Positions 1 to 11,563 of a stretch of 64,000 nt of DNA are shown in pieces. The position numbers were made by a program, and so were the translations under genes. The stretch is from NCBI GenBank assembly GCA_947683625.1, contig CANTUR010000457.1:186001-250000 (forward strand), given 5' to 3'. This DNA is from Mallotus nudiflorus (taxonomy: Eukaryota > Streptophyta > Magnoliopsida > Malpighiales > Euphorbiaceae). Within the stretch, counting starts at the first letter, position 1. The number at the start of each line of letters is the position of its first letter. The notes beneath the pieces were generated by a model. That model was not told the DNA's origin. It ran no database searches and saw nothing but the letters and a program-made list of their open reading frames with translations.

Positions 1-1251
1 AGTCCATAGAATGCCATGGATAAGACCTTGTAGAGACATAATTTCTAGGGTTTTTATTTATTGCTTTATTTTATTTATATTTTTTCGGGTTGTATTAATT
101 ATTTTTATTATTATTTTCAATAGATTATTGTAATAGCCCAATATTAGGAATAGTGAAATTGTGTGTAGTTGTTTGTTTATTTTAATTAATTGGTTAGTAA
201 AATTATAGTTTCAATTGGGTAATTAATTAAAATTAATGGAGGAAGTAGATTAATTTAGGTTGCATGTTAATTCCAATTAGGGTTTTAAAAAGAATAATTA
301 ATTGGTTGTTTTATCTTTCATTTAATTGTTTTGATATGTTTTATTTGTTTTTGGGCTTGTTTATGTCTTTTTATGTGTTTTGGGCCTTAAACCCATATTC
401 AATTCTAATCCACTTAAATAAATTTATGGTTTTTTTAGGTTTGATAATTAGATTCACTTTATTAATAAATTTACTAACTTAATAAAGATTAGGTTTAATT
501 AATTAAAATGCATTTTAGGCCCATAATTAATTAGAAATTAGGGTAGAGACAAGTTAGACCCATTTAGTTAATTAGAGATAAGTCCACCTAATTTAATTTA
601 ATTAATTAGACTTAACCCACTTAATTTAAGCCTTTTTCTTAATTTGTAGATTTAAGATCATTTCATTATTGAAACATGTAGAATTATGCCCATTAATTTA
701 AATATGTTGTACTTTGTAGATGTAGGCCCATTTTTTAGAATTAAAATAAATTGACTTAGGTTTATTTAATTAAAATTAAAAGGAATTAAGCCCATTAGTC
801 TTTAGGTTCACTTATAAATTAAAATATGTAAATTTAGCCCATTAATTAAAATCCATGTATATTAGACTAACTTAGGGATTGTATTGAATGCATTATTTAC
901 TTGTATTTTTCATGATTAGTTTGCCTTGGAGTTAATTGCTAGAATAAGGGTTTATATGAAATTGCATGTAAATAGAGGATAACATAGTAATTTATAAAGT
1001 AATTCTAGAAGAACACAAGACTGAAAGGAGTTGGTATTCTGTATCCAAAATCTCCTGGTTGTGGTGCTAGCTTTCTTTTTAGGAATCATGTACCACCTTT
1101 TCGATTTGTCTTAGTTATTACCTTAGGCGGTGACTCCTCATCTCCACACCATGTCTTTTTTATAGTGGTTAGTGTGTTCTCTAGAGCCCTGAGCTCAAAC
1201 AGTGTTGTTGTTATTAAAATCTTGGATGCATGCTAAACCCCACTGTTTATA
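1..1251 (+). repeat. 5' LTR of T1 (truncated by window start)
   Basis: This is the 3' part of a Tat LTR. It aligns by eye with T3 from about 48.2 kb to 49474 and, inverted, with the T2 LTRs. The shared order is agaatgccatgga, ggaggaagtagattaattta, many short runs ending in ggccca, the block ggtgactcctcatctcc, then gcatgctaaacccc and a final TTTATA directly before the primer-binding site. The first roughly 800-1000 bases of the LTR are outside the window. Confidence 0.85.
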
Positions 1252-1274
1252 TTAGCAACTCCACTAGGGATAAG
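1252..1274 (+). other. Primer-binding site of T1
   Basis: The sequence ttagcaactccactagggat follows the LTR directly. T2 has tggcaactcttttgggg and T3 tgactccactggggataag at the same place. The form TGGCRACTCCACTGGGG is the tRNA-Arg-type primer site described for Tat/Ogre elements. The tRNA assignment is from family knowledge. Confidence 0.75.
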
Positions 1275-2245
1275 AGATACTAATTCTACTTGGTTCTTTA
1301 GAATTACTTTATTATTTATTATCTAATTCTTGCTTTCATTTTGCATATCCTTATTCATCGATGGTGTCAATTTATGGTTATATGATTTCACTAGCTTCAT
1401 GTGATTGTAAATTGGCTAACCATCACTCTTAGCCTAAACTTGGTCCAAGAGAGATTATCGGGATCATTTGACTAAAGCCTATAACCTAATTCCTTAAGTG
1501 GGGTAGTCTTCTCTCGAGTTTACAAAGGATGTCGAGCCCCTCTAACCAAGGCCTGTAACTTAAGTCCTAAAGGAGGACATATTGCTAAAGGAACATTGAC
1601 CTTTTTATTGAACCCTAACCACATATAATGGCTTAGTTATTTCCCTTAGGATCTATCCAAATTGCTTATGAATGTTGCCATGAGGTATTTTTATCTATAA
1701 AGGCCCAAGCCCATACTTTAAAAGCCTATTTGGACTAATAAAGATTGCATTGATCTTTTATACCTAGAAATACTATTTCTATATTTTATTGCTTTGAGAG
1801 ATTTGACATGTGAATTAGTTCTTAATATCCCTTGTTCATATTAAGGCCAAGATAAAAAATCCTAGGAAAAGAGACTCACCATTGAATATATGTGTGGGAG
1901 GAATAAGGTTAGAAGGATGTATGTACACCTAACTTGACTTGTTATTTGCTACTTGCTGCATAGCACGTGCATCATGCATACAACCATCTCATGCATCATA
2001 CTAAAATTTTATCTTTTAGCCATTATAGATTCATCCAGGTCTTCCTATATTTGGAGTCAAAGGGGTGGCGTATTAGTGAGAATTGATTCAAGTCCACAAT
2101 CAAATTGTGAAAGAGATCCTTAGCAAACTATAAAGGAGTCCTATAAATCCACTCTACCTAGAAGCTGTGCAACCTAAAAAACTAAAGAAATGGAACATAA
2201 AATGGAGGAAACTAGACCCTAAAGGATTTTGAAGGAGCATTGATG
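1275..2245 (+). other. T1 leader between PBS and gag
   Basis: No open frame is seen. The block is conserved in T2 (27681-28528, inverted) and T3 (49498-50279). It carries phrases such as taagagatactgattctactt, cataacctaagtccta and ggccaagataaaaaatccta. A tract of alternating ATGCAT-like sequence near 1965-2005 is the position where T3 has a long AT microsatellite. Such long untranslated leaders are normal for Tat elements. Confidence 0.6.
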
Positions 2246-4030
2246 GATGACATGAGAGTGATGATGTAAGATGAGTTAAAGATAGGCTTTTGGTTGGATT
2301 GATGCCACCACTTACTGCTGCTGCACCTCTTGTGATGGCCATTTCACTCATTGTAGGCATACCACCTACTAACAATGACAACGTTGCCAAGAACATACCT
2401 ACTAGGGAAATGAAAATAGAGGATGTTAAGAGTTATATGGGTTGAAAAGTCAAAAAGGGAATCTGTTGAGCAAGTTTAAGAGTTAGAATCCAAGCAGATA
2501 AAAGCATTAACTCAAAAGATGTTCAAGATGAAGGAGTTAATAAGGGGATAAGGCATCAGATACTTATTTGACTTTGATGATATGGTGCAATTGGAGGAGG
2601 ACAAGTTACTAGAAAAATTCAAAATGCCACAGTGGTAGAAGTTTATTAGTACTGGGGATCCAAGGATTCACCTTAGTCAATACCCAAATACTATGAGTAC
2701 CACTGAAGTTCCTTTATCTATGGTTACCAAGTTATTTGTACTGTCCTTGGAGGGTATGGCTGCTAATTGGTATCATAGGTTAGAGAAGTATATTCATGCA
2801 CACTATGAAGAGTTGTGCAGTACTTTTCTAAAGTAATATGACTATAATACTAGGCTTGAAGTGTCCATTAGGGATCTAGATTTGACCAAGTAGAAGCCCA
2901 ATAAGTCATTCTCAGATTTCTTGACTAGGTCCGTCAATAAGGCGGGATTGATGAAGAATAAATTGGCTGAGAAGGATTAGGTTAGGATGACAGTCCAAAA
3001 TGTGTTGCCTAATTTGGATGAAAGGTTACAAATGATGAATCCTAAGACATTTATAGAACTTTATGATGATGGGTTACAAGCCGAAGAGATAAAAAAATAA
3101 GAAAAAAAGGTCACTAAGAACATTGGAGTGAGAAATTACCCAACTGGGGGCACACAACAATGAAACACTAATCGAATTATAGGATTTCATGCTATCAATA
3201 ACCTAAGAGATTCTCAAATTTTAACCAACCCTTACTTAAAGTCCTAGACCGCTTGACCCAAAAAGGCCTTGTTAGACCCTTAACCCCTTATAGACCACTA
3301 AACCAAAATCTCCCTAGCTTTGACTAAAATAGTTATTGTAAATTTCATCAAGTTGCTGGCCATTCTACTAACTCTTGCACACACCTCAAACATGAAATCC
3401 AAAACCTCATAAACTTAAGAAAAAATATAAACCATGAGAAATCAAATTCAAATCCAAATACCCAAAATAATCCTTTCCCAAATTATTGAAACATGCCACC
3501 CCCAACCACTATGATGATCAACTCAAGAGTAAGTGAGGAAGAAGTGTTAAACTCTTTTAAGGATCTAAACCTTAAAACTAATGAGAAGTCTCCTAATGCT
3601 CCTAAAGATATGGAAAAAGTAGAAGACTTGCTGGGTTAGCCCTTAGGCAAGTTTGATTATAATGTGTTTTACTCTAAACACCTTCTTTTGACATATCCGT
3701 TGATACAATCAAGCCTACAAGATTGGGCAATAAGTTTGATGATGAAAAGCTACTAGTCAAGGAGGAAAAATACATGGTTAAGGTATGGAAAGATGGAAAT
3801 AAGGATTAGACGATTAGGTTTATTGATATTTGGTACAATTCTGATGAGGAAGGCACTGAAGGATATAATGTATAGGTTGATAATCCTAAATTCAATCATG
3901 TTACCAAAAGTGGGAAAGGTTATAAACCAGTAGAGAAACTATAGAAAGAGAAGAAGTTACTAAAGGAGAAGACTCAGATGAATATGCTTATGACCTGATT
4001 CTTAAACATCTCAAGAAAATAAAAGCAAAT
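2246..4030 (+). pseudogene. Decayed gag of T1
   Basis: This is the capsid/nucleocapsid gene of a Tat element. The capsid part is at about 2640-3110 (DPRIHLSQYPN, AANWYHRLEKY, TRLEVSIRDLDLTK, PKTFIELYDDGLQAEEIK). A zinc-finger-like CHHC motif lies at 3337-3378 (C-K-F-H-x4-H-x4-C), followed by LKHEIQNLI. Downstream come NSRVSEEEVLNSF and a single copy of the LLG-PLGKFDYNVFY motif at about 3630-3670. The reading frame is broken by many stops, most of them TAG or TAA where T3 or the family has Gln, and by a frameshift after about 3670. It cannot make a protein. Confidence 0.8.
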
Positions 4031-4790
4031 GTAAGCATTTGGGAGCTCTTGATGCACTCAAGTAGCCATAGGGAAGCTTTGATTAAGGCCTTAGCTAAGA
4101 TGAATATCAAAATTACTGCTACCCTTGAAGCAATGGTGGCCAAGGTTATTAAGAAAAAGCATGGGGTTATTACTTTCCTTGATGAAAATCTACCTATGGA
4201 AGGAAGGAATCATAGTAAAGCTTTATTCATTCTAGTTAAAGTGAGAGGAAAAATGACCAATTATGTGATGGTGGATGATGGGTCCATAATTAGTGTTTGC
4301 CCACTATAGATCCTACCTAATCTAGGAGTGAAGGTGGAGGATTTGGTAAAGTCAGACCTTGTAATCATGGCTTATGATGATAGCACAAGGAATGTAGAGG
4401 GAACATTTGTGTCTCCTGTAAATATTGGGCCTATAGAAGCAATGGTTGAATTCACTATGCTAGACATTCCCGTCACCTATGCCTTATTGTTGGGTAGGAC
4501 TTGGTATCATGTTTTAGGAGGAGTGCCTTAAACTGTGCATCATAAGGTGAAATTCCTACATGAAGGGGAAGTTGTAACTTTAGATGCGAGTATGGCAAGA
4601 CTGTGTCCATAGTTATGGATAGTCAAAAGCAAGTAATTACTTCTCCTAGTTTCTAAATAGCCATAATCTTGGAGGGAATTATGATGGATCCAAGGGTTAT
4701 GAGTATGATTAAGAAGATGAATTACTGACCAGGACAGGGACTAGGAAAAGATGAGCAAGGTATCCTAGAATTACCAGATTTCAAAACCCA
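4031..4790 (+). pseudogene. Decayed aspartic protease of T1 with G-patch-like tail
   Basis: Two open pieces, 4049-4309 and 4328-4531, are separated by one TAG stop. They contain HREALIKALAKMNI, the retropepsin active-site region YVMVDDGSIISVCPL (Asp-Gly-Ser, where Tat proteases usually have Asp-Asn-Gly-Ser), and the flap/C-lobe region MLDIPVTYALLLGRTWYH. A G-patch-like stretch follows at about 4685-4795 (RVMSMIKKMNY, then GQGLGKDEQGILELPDF), as is usual for Tat proteases. After this the coding signal ends and LTR-like sequence begins, so no RT follows. Confidence 0.75.
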
Positions 4791-4812
4791 ACCCATGTTT
4801 TAATATTTTTCC

Positions 4813-6549
4813 ATAAAAAATCTAATTTTAGGCATGTTGTCAAATTTTTATTGGTTTTGCACAGACACATGCATGAATCTCTGATTTTATTTTAACCCTT
4901 ATCACTTTCTTTATCTCGGTGTTTTGATTTTTGAAAATAGAGAGCAGCTGTTCTCTAGCTCCTAGGATCGTGCAACCACTCTGCATGATTATAAGGGCTG
5001 GAAGTTGTCTTTTTCACTTTGAAAAGCTGAGAGAAGGAAAATTTTGGGGGGCCCTAACTACATAAAAAAACCTAGAAAAATTCAAGACTCTGTAAAAAAG
5101 AACATAGAACATAAATCTTATTTTTTTCCTACATTTCAAAAAGAATAAAAAGTATGTATTACGTTTTTAGGTGATTCAGTTCCAAGACCCAAAACACACA
5201 TTGAGTCAATTCTATATACGGTGAAAATCCATTCTGAAGGGTTATATAATATCATCTACACAACATTCCTTTTTTATTCTTCTCTTTCTTTTATGATTTT
5301 TTATTATTGTTTTGTTATTGGTTTGGCTATTTAATTTCACTAATGTAATTTTTTTTTATGTATTTTCTTTTTGAGATCCAATTGAGGTTGAGGAGGATAC
5401 TGCTTGATATCCAAAAATTAAAGTAAGATACATAGAATGCCATGGGTTTTGAACTGTGATTAGATCTTGTGATCATTAATTTCTATGTTTTGTTATGTTA
5501 ATTCATTTAGGTTTGTGCTTAACTTTAAATTCCAATATATAGAACATTATAATAACTCTAGTAGTAAGAATAGTAAAATTTTACTTTTCTACATTTAAAA
5601 TGGATTAGTAATTAGGATCATTTGGTAAAACTTTAAAATCAATAATAGTAGTAGTAAATTAAGGTTTGCAAGAAATTGAATTAAGGTTTTAGGAAATCAC
5701 GTGTGGATGTATGTTTGATATGCTTTGGCATGTTATTATTTAATTAATTGCATTTTTGGGTTTTTATCCTTTTGGGCCCCCAAGCCCACAATAGGTCCAA
5801 ACCCATCAAATAAAAATAGGCTTAAAATGGTTTATATTAAGTAATTAAAAAAATTTAAGCCCATTAGGTTAATTAGACTTAGGCCCATTTTTTTACTAAA
5901 ATTAACCTAGACTTTGCTCAGCCCATTTAATTTCATTTTAAAATAAATAAACTTAGGCCCATTTCCTATTTTAAATAAAATAAATAGACTTAGGCTCACT
6001 TATAAAATTCAATTTCTTTAAAATTTGTAGACTTAGGGCCATTCTTAGATAATTAAAATCAATAGACTTAAGCTCACTAATTAAAATGTAGGCCTAACTT
6101 TAGTCCATTTCATTTGTAAATAAAAGCGTAAATCTAGCTAACTTTCATTAAAATTAAACTAGTTTAGACTTAGGGGTGATGCACTTAAATGCAATTTTTA
6201 TGTGTGATTTTATTGACTAGATGCCTTAGGGTTAGATGGATGTTCAAATAGGGTTTAATAAAATTGTATGTAATTAGAGAATGAATAATGATTTATAAAG
6301 TAATTCTAAATGAAAATGAGACTAAAAGAACTTAGGATTCCATTCCTAAAATCTCTTGGTTGTGGTGCTAACTTTCTTTTAGAGAATTGAGTACCACTAA
6401 TCGAATTGTCCTAATTATTACCCTGGGTGGTGACTCCTCATCTCTATGCTATGACTTTGTGGCATAGTAGTGTGTTCTCTAAAGCCTTGAGCCTAAATAG
6501 TGTCGTGGTAGCTAAAATCTTGGACGCATGCTAAACCCCATCGTCTATA
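4813..6549 (+). repeat. 3' LTR of T1 (diverged)
   Basis: The part from about 5250 to 6549 is clearly the T1/T2/T3 LTR: agaatgccatggg, a series of gcccatt runs, tgttctctaaagccttgagc, gcatgctaaacccca and a final TCTATA. The 5' limit is weak. It is placed at 4813 because CTAATTTTAGG at 4822-4832 matches bases 10-20 of the T2 LTR, but no polypurine tract precedes it. The stretch 4840-5250 has no other recognisable content. Confidence 0.65.
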
Positions 6550-6599
6550 GCTAGGTCAATGAAAGAATCTCATATTTGATTACCCATATTGAAATATTT

Positions 6600-7237
6600 G
6601 TATAGGCTAATGGCCTATTCCTTGTTTCCATGGAAAGAAGGGGATTCCATGGTCACCACCACTGAGCTTAACATTTTGTGTTGCATGATCAATGATAAAA
6701 ATCTTGATATGTGGCATGCTTTAGTTGGAAAATTAGAGATATTACTTTAAAAGTGGTTGGGGCTATCAAAGTGGGAGGACTAGTAACTACCATAGCTAAA
6801 TACCTAGGCTTTGACATTGAAAACATGCCATTTAAGAAGGTAAATAGTCATTATTTCATTGATACTAGCATGATGGAAGCTATGGGTTTAGTTAGAGTTA
6901 ATTATAAGGGAAGAGCTTTTCTTATCCAACTCGCACCTCTGAAAGCACTATAAGAAGAAGAAGAGGAGAAAAATCAAGATGCTACTGTTAATGTTGTCAT
7001 AGAGAGGCTAGATAACTTAGAGCTGCAAGTTGGAGTCATTGACTCCATTGTGGGTGAGCTGAATTCAGAAGTTAAAAGAATGGGTCTCACTTTTAGGCAA
7101 ATGAATCACATATTGAGCATGATCAACCATAATCTTAATGCCTATTTCAGCTCATAGAATTTTGTTCCACCACCATTCCTATATGATATTGTGATGGAAG
7201 AAGAAGACTCTTCATCCGAGGAAGAAGGCAAAAAATG
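6600..7237 (+). pseudogene. Athila env-position ORF, C-terminal remnant
   Basis: The longest open piece is 6711-6953 (VGGLVTTIAKYLGFDIENM, VNSHYFIDTSMMEAMGLVR). The same frame reads through one TAA stop into a coiled-coil-like region (NVVIERLDNLELQVGVIDSI) and NFVPPPF, ending in an acidic tail (EEEDSSSEEEGKK) at 7237. This resembles the C-terminal half of the so-called putative plant transposon protein that Athila elements carry downstream of pol. Its function is unknown and is often discussed as envelope-like only because of position. The left end is cut by T1. Confidence 0.6.
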
Positions 7238-8126
7238 AAGCCTTTATTTTTAAAGTTGTTTGGTTTTGACTTGACTAATATTTCTTTTAAGTTATTTTTA
7301 ATTTTGTATTTTGTGGAACAATGTGTTCTTAAGTTTATGTTTTGTTACGTTGTATTATTATTTTTTAAGTTATTCTAGTTTGTTTTTGTTTAAATTGCTT
7401 GGAGATTTTTATTTTATTAATGTTAATTATTTTTATTTCAAGTTAATTTCTCTCTTACATTGTTGCAATGATTATATGATGCTTGACCTATGAAAAGTGA
7501 TGAAATAATATTGAATTGAGGGAGAAAAAGCATTATTGTAGGTTTAAGAAAGTGCCAAGAAGTATAATTTTTATGATCAAGTCGCATGGCCATGCGCATT
7601 TTTATGCACAACTGTGTGCCCCAAGGCACATAGTTGTGCACTCTAATGGCAAAGGCAACATCAATTTTTTGCATTCTAAATATGTCAAGAGCTCATGCAA
7701 TGAGGACATTACACTTTTTAAGTGTGAGGGAGGAATTAAACTTTTTTCAAATTTTAATATTTTCATTTTTTTTGTTAATTTTTTACTTTACTTTTTTTTT
7801 ATTTTAGTTTAATTGCTAATTTTTTATTTTTGATTTAATTTTATTCTTGATTTGAGTTTCCTTGTTAAATTAGGATTTTAGATGAGCTTAACTTCCTTTT
7901 TAATTCCTAATTCCTATTTGATTAAGGAAATTTTGACTTGATAATTTTATTTTTTGTGGAAATTATGAATTTATTTATTTTCCTTTTTGTTTTGGGAATA
8001 GAATTCTTTGTCCTATAACCCTTTTTCTTATTTAAATCCTTCTTTCCTTTTCTTTTATTTTGTTTTTGTTATTGTTATTTTCATTCTTTTGTATTGTTTT
8101 ATTTTTGTAGAGTGCTAACATTGTTA
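7238..8126 (+). other. Ath-1 spacer between two env-position ORFs
   Basis: It is T-rich and noncoding. It contains a 14-bp palindrome, a 16-bp-arm hairpin (7605-7640) and a polypurine-like run aagtgtgagggaggaatt at about 7720-7737 preceded by gaggacatt. That combination recurs before LTRs and between ORFs in the other Athila copies here. Short open frames in this stretch have no recognisable motifs. Confidence 0.55.
7605..7640. repeat. Inverted repeat, 16-bp arms, 4-base loop
   Basis: Arm tgcacaactgtgtgcc (7605-7620), loop ccaa, arm ggcacatagttgtgca (7625-7640). There is one mismatch between the arms. A perfect 14-bp palindrome cgcatggccatgcg lies at 7583-7596. Confidence 0.85.
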
Positions 8127-9366
8127 TGATGGCTAGAACAAAAACTCTATATCAAGGAAGGAGGCTTAGTGATAGCAATGGTAAGTCAAAAGACATAAGG
8201 AATATGAAGCTTTCTTTGCCATTTATTCTAAAGAGGAAAGTAAGAGATTCTGCTCCTTAGTTAAAAGAAATCTTAGCAAGCTGAAATACTAGAATGATGA
8301 GGTACTTTTAAACATGGGTATTATGGGAACCATAGTTGTTTTTTGTAATAAATTGGTTTGGCCTAAATTGGATGTAGCCCAACAAGATGTATTCTTTTAG
8401 CTAACTACAAAATTTTACACTATATTTAAGATTTTATATGCAAATCAAAGGGTCTTTTCAAGTAGGTTCTTTAGGAAGAGTACTATTTTGATTATGAAAT
8501 CATGTATGATATCTTTGGTTTTCCTAAAAGAGGAGTTTTTCAACCTCCATTAGATTATAATATAAGTAGTTTTTGGCATGAAATCACTAGAGGTGATAGA
8601 GTTTGTGAGGGTTAGGTAATGACTAGTGGTTTAATCATTGATCACTCATATTTAACTATGCATAAATTCATGTCACACGTAATTTTTAAAAGAAAATATA
8701 GCACTAGGGTTTCCCCTAATAAGTTATTTGTGTTTTGGTGCTTGAAGAATAACACAAAAGTATGTACTACATACTTTGTTTTATGTTTTATATGACATGT
8801 TATGTAGGCTAGGAAAGCATTATTATTGATTGGGTATATTATCATTGCTTTGGCATTGTATTTTACTCCATTCAAATTTTCCAAACATTAATTAGAGCAA
8901 CTAGAAGCTAAACCCCTAGATGAAGTCTACCTTATTGGAGTTAAGATCATTATAGAGTTTAATGAGCTTCATGATGTCACTTTAAGGAGATGTTATTTGT
9001 TGCATCAAGTGGCAATGCAACATGGTGAAGTTCCTTTCCCTCCTAACTTAATAAAGGAAGAAAATAATGAAAAGTGAGCCAAGTAAAGAAGAGAGGGAAC
9101 ATTAAAATTTAGAGTGATAGGATCATAAAGAAGATTAATGAGCTAATGGACATCTCTGACAATAGGATTAGGAACATGATCACAGATTTGTCTAATGATA
9201 TATACAAATTTGAGAGGTATTATGAATCAAGGGCTAAAAGGTTGCAAGCCTAAATTGATGAAATTTTTCATATAATTCCTCAAAGAAAAAGGTCTAAGAT
9301 GATTAATGATGCAGCAAAAGCTACTATTGCCACTCCTTTAACCTCTCCACCAAGTGCATCAGAATA
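8127..9366 (+). pseudogene. Athila env-position ORF (putative plant transposon protein), decayed
   Basis: An ATG at 8127 opens MARTKTLYQGRRLSDSNGKS. The remnant can be followed across several frames to a TAA at 9366. Recognisable blocks are LVWPKLDVAQQDVFF, VSPNKLFVFWCLKNNTKV, ARKALLLIGYIIIALALYF, RRCYLLHQVAMQHGEVPFP and a C-terminal coiled-coil-like part ending TPLTSPPSASE. Full length would be about 410 codons. The order agrees with the downstream ORF of Athila elements. There are at least ten stops or frame changes. No membrane-fusion features can be argued from this copy. Confidence 0.6.
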
Positions 9367-10260
9367 AAGGAAGTACACTATTCTTTAGTTTTTGTTTATT
9401 TTCTTCCATATTTGTTGGTTTGTTTTAATTTAAGAGTCATGCATCTTTTGGTTTAATTTTTGTGTTATTAATGCATTACTCTCACACTTGGATTATTACA
9501 ACTTATTCACATGTAGAGTCTTATTCATTAAAATTTAGTTTTCTTAAGAAATGCTTAAATCTTCCTTTAATGATTTGTTTGGACTTTTTAAATTATAAGA
9601 GTAATTTGCAATTAGGAATTTTTTAAATTTTAATAAACTTAATGCTTACTTTTCTATTGAATAAATGAATTTAGCTACTTGATGTTTGAGAAAAATATTT
9701 TTAAGTAGGAATTTGAATTTAAACTTAGTGTGGTTAAATTCTCATGTATTTTGGTTTATTTTCTTTTTAAAAAAAGAGCAATGAGGTGGAGCATAAAATG
9801 CGCTCATTAGTGGCTAAATTTCAAAATGATATCTTTAAAAGCTCTTTCTTCTCCAATTCTCTTTTTAGAGTAAGAGTATCCAAAGGACCCTTTTTAAAGG
9901 TGTCCATACTAAGAAGTGTAAAAAAGGTGGGGAATATTGAGATTGAGAAGACTTTGATTGAACAAAAGTTTTTAGAAGCCTTATATGTGCTGAATTTTTA
10001 ACTTTTAAAGTGTTATAATGATTTATACTTGCTTTCATTTTTCTTGAGTGTCAATTGTTTGCTTTCATGATTTTAATAGAAATATGCTCTTTACACGACA
10101 ACAATGCATTCTTTACCTTGGATTACTGATTAATTTTGAGTTTTTAAGATTTTGGTTAAAGGAATATTAAGGTAGTTAGTCAAGTTAAAGCTAGTTAATA
10201 AGCATGATTCTTTAAATAAATAGGATGTATTTGAGCTTTGCTTAAGGAGAATTAAACATT
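9367..10260 (+). other. Ath-1 3' noncoding region
   Basis: No coding signal. It contains ggagcataaaatgcgctcat (9789-9808) and the motif tagagtaagagtatccaaag with gtgtccatactaagaagtg (about 9866-9919). Both recur in the 3' noncoding regions of Ath-3 and Ath-4. Confidence 0.55.
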
Positions 10261-10276
10261 CAAGTGTGGGGGAATT
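10261..10276 (+). other. Polypurine tract of Ath-1
   Basis: caagtgtgggggaatt lies directly before the LTR. Ath-4 has aagtatgggggaattt and Ath-3 (inverted) agtgtgggagaattt in the same place. This is where plus-strand DNA synthesis is primed. Confidence 0.7.
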
Positions 10277-11563
10277 TGGTGAGTATGAGAAATGCATTTT
10301 TTAAGCACTGATTTTATCATCATTAGTTGTCATTTTAGTTGGATTTGTGTTTCTTTTGTTAAGTTTTTATTTAGTTTGCATGAATGTATGCATGATTTTT
10401 GTTTATGGTTATTTTTAGTATTTTTGGTTATTTTTTGCATGTAAGTGTCAAAGAACAGTAAAGGAAAGATGCATGGGGCTCATGAACATTCTATAAGAGT
10501 TAAGGGATCATGCAAAGCAGTATTAAAGGTCAATTTTCTCAAATCAAGGGAGAAGATTGCTACACGGTTGTGTGCCCTACTGACAACACTTTAAATTTCA
10601 AATTTAAAGAGCTAATTTTAGGGGATTTGATAAAGATTTGAAAGGAAATGGATCAAGAGGCTAAAGGCTAAGGTTTTATATACATGTAGCCTCTAAAAAC
10701 AAAACATGATGTCATTTATCTATTTTTACATATATTTTTCTTTTTATCATTTTTTGGACAGAAGAACAAAGAGTTGTGCTTGTTCATATTAGTTTTGGGA
10801 GTGAGCATAAGGATTAAAGAATAATAAGTCTTCTATTGCAAAAGGGTTATGTTTCTAAAAATTTAGTATTGTTCATTTCTATTTTTGGATTAATGATGAT
10901 GTTTATTTTCTTTTATTCTTCATCTTTATCTCTTGTTATTAACATAAGAGGCTAAGTTCTTTATTAGGGTTCTGATTTCAATTCAACCATGTGAATATTG
11001 TAATTAAACCTAAGCCATTAATTTAAATCCATTAGTTTTATTGAACTTAATGTCTTCGCAGGATTGATCATCCTTTGATTGAATATACATAATGAAACTT
11101 GATTAAGAGATAGGTTCCATGGGAACAATAACTTATTAGATGTTTTCATAATTGAAAGACATTAAAGCAACTAATATTGATTAAGGGTTGGAGCTTTAAA
11201 CCAAGTTAAACCATAATTCGTAAGTGAGAACTATAAATCTAAGATGTTAATCTACTTTTTTAATTGTGGGTTTGTCTGAGAGGAAAACCTAGAATTCCTT
11301 AGATGCCTTCAAATTGGATTAAGGTTAGGTATGGCTTAAGTACTAATTGGATTAAGGTTAAATTGATAATAAGAACCTTACCTCTTTAAATTGATTATTA
11401 ATTAATTTGGATTTCTTTTATTTAACTTAATTAATTTCAAAATACCAATTTTTATTATTTAAACAAAAAAAAGCATAATTAGTATTACAATACTCAATTT
11501 GCAATCTTTGTGGGATCGATATTTAATTACTACTTGTACGATTCCATATACTTGTGAATTACA
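10277..11563 (+). repeat. 3' LTR of Ath-1
   Basis: It begins TGGTGAGTATGAG after the polypurine tract. A possible TATA box is tttatatacatgtagcc (about 10675). Near the end lies gcaatctttgtgggatcgat followed by tacttgtacgattc, the typical Athila LTR tail. The right border is set where RT-like sequence starts, so it is good to about ten bases. Confidence 0.65.

Larger units (their letters stand above)
1..6549 (+). mobile_element. T1: Tat-type Ty3/Gypsy element, pol-less, 5' end cut by window
   Basis: The order is LTR, primer-binding site, leader, gag, protease, LTR, all on the plus strand. The LTR at 1-1251 and the one ending at 6549 share the block with the phrases ctcatctccacaccatg and gcatgctaaacccca, which also occurs in the LTRs of T2 and T3. 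Gag and protease resemble T3 codon by codon, but RT, RNase H and integrase are missing: protease runs almost directly into the 3' LTR. It is therefore a non-autonomous deletion derivative or a decayed copy. It sits in the env-position ORF of Ath-1, whose remainder resumes at 6555. The TSD cannot be tested because the left end lies outside the window. Confidence 0.8.
6555..11563 (+). mobile_element. Ath-1: 3' part of an Athila-type Gypsy element
   Basis: From left to right: C-terminal part of an env-position ORF, spacer, a second fuller env-position ORF, 3' noncoding region, polypurine tract and LTR. This is the 3' organisation of Athila elements. The 5' part (gag-pol) is not in the window because T1 interrupts the element at about 6550. 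The LTR ends against an Athila RT fragment of another copy, suggesting that Ath-1 inserted into the RT of Ath-2. Confidence 0.65.

Noticed and set aside
264..482. Open frame with hydrophobic residues (plus strand)
   Set aside because: It lies inside the T1 LTR; the hydrophobic look comes from T-rich DNA. No counterpart is open in the T2 or T3 LTRs.
2154..2396. Open frame of 80 codons on the minus strand
   Set aside because: It is the shadow of the T1 gag N-terminal region and has no motif of its own. Its Ser/Thr-rich composition reflects the complement of gag.
7311..7812. Several overlapping frames on both strands
   Set aside because: They fall in the T-rich spacer and across the hairpin of Ath-1; no protein motif, and the frames conflict.
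9786..10001. Open frame of 71 codons starting MEHKMRSL
   Set aside because: It overlaps the noncoding motifs that recur in Ath-3 and Ath-4, where the frame is not kept.
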